From Thalassospira sp. MCCC 1A01148 (GTDB lineage: Bacteria; Pseudomonadota; Alphaproteobacteria; Rhodospirillales; Thalassospiraceae), in contig NZ_LPVZ01000009.1 in the NCBI RefSeq assembly GCF_001613795.1, positions 1 to 52,121 on the forward strand: a DNA stretch of 52,121 nucleotides, in the 5' to 3' direction. How positions within the stretch are numbered: position 1 is the first letter of the stretch; each line of letters begins with the position of its first letter. This document shows positions 51,870 through 52,121 of this stretch, one piece after another. The position numbers were made by a program, and so were the translations under genes. The notes under the pieces were generated by a model. That model saw only the letters and a program-made list of their open reading frames with translations. It was not told the DNA's origin and ran no database searches.

Positions 51870-52121
51870 TGAACTCGACAGACATCCATTCCCGATCCAG
51901 GGTCCAAACTCATTCAAATGATCGCTCCGGCAATTGATATGGGAGAAAAAACAAGGAAAAGCCCGCAGATTGGGGTGATCCCCAATCAAGGGATTTGACG
52001 CAGAGGCTTTCTTTCATATCAATTGTCCTTTGGATCTCCCGGATTTGCACGGGCTACGTTGTCGCAAAATCTTGAAAGATGTGCATCTTCCTGCAATTTT
52101 GCTTCGCATATCCGCACAAAT
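51870..52121. other. Terminal non-coding stretch with one hairpin
   Basis: 252 bases with no supported gene. A perfect inverted repeat GATTGGGG / CCCCAATC with a TGAT loop lies at 51968-51987. No T run follows on either strand. Frames crossing this stretch on the minus strand run into the FrnE-like gene and lack a ribosome site. Confidence 0.5.

Noticed and set aside
1..52121. tRNA, rRNA, insertion sequences, prophage or CRISPR-Cas genes
   Set aside because: I looked for T-loop-like motifs, transposase signatures, paired terminal repeats and Cas motifs by eye and found none I could support.

Overview
The window looks like a chromosomal segment of a motile marine alphaproteobacterium of the Rhodospirillales. 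Thalassospira is my best guess, from recalled similarity only. The lineage signal is strong: FlbD, CtrA, ChpT, a CheA fused to a receiver domain, FlaG, and a FliF-FliH-FliN-FlbD-FlhA-FlhF-FlhG gene order. I saw no rRNA, tRNA, CRISPR array, insertion sequence or phage gene.

Positions 1-21.6 kb are a nearly unbroken flagellar block on the + strand. It opens with the last codons of one flagellin gene, then holds a complete second flagellin, flaG, fliD and fliS (filament, cap, chaperone). Next comes a hook operon (fliK-flgD-flgE) behind a good sigma-54 promoter. Behind a regulatory region with dyads follow fliF-fliH-fliN, a PomA/MotA-type stator gene, flbD, flhA, flhF, flhG, a second FliK-like gene and a small QueF-fold protein without catalytic residues. 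fliG, expected between fliF and fliH, is absent.

Positions 21.6-27.3 kb interrupt the motility genes with a 2OG-Fe(II) oxygenase, a YnjBCD-type ABC importer (minus strand), a TerC-family membrane protein and a YbaK-type deacylase. Positions 27.3-29.4 kb return to flagella with fliJ and fliI (minus strand). ctrA follows on the + strand behind a 407-bp leader with three GANTC (CcrM-type) sites.

Positions 30.6-38.8 kb hold a minus-strand run read as chpT, cheA, cheW, cheY, cheB, cheR and an isoprenylcysteine-methyltransferase-like membrane protein. ChpT is the phosphotransferase that feeds CtrA, so cell-cycle phosphorelay, chemotaxis and flagellar genes sit together. Several motility proteins (FliH, FliI, FlbD, CheA, CheB, CheR) carry long disordered tails or linkers.

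Positions 39-52 kb are mixed housekeeping genes: a stand-alone DUF3553 protein, an unknown 270-residue protein, moaA behind a structured leader, a DUF123 protein with a doubtful start, a Glyoxalase_8-like protein, bolA, rarD, the CGFS glutaredoxin grxD, an MscS channel, rpsD, trmJ, cimA, a small orphan protein and a FrnE/DsbA-family oxidoreductase. The last 250 bases hold no gene I can support.
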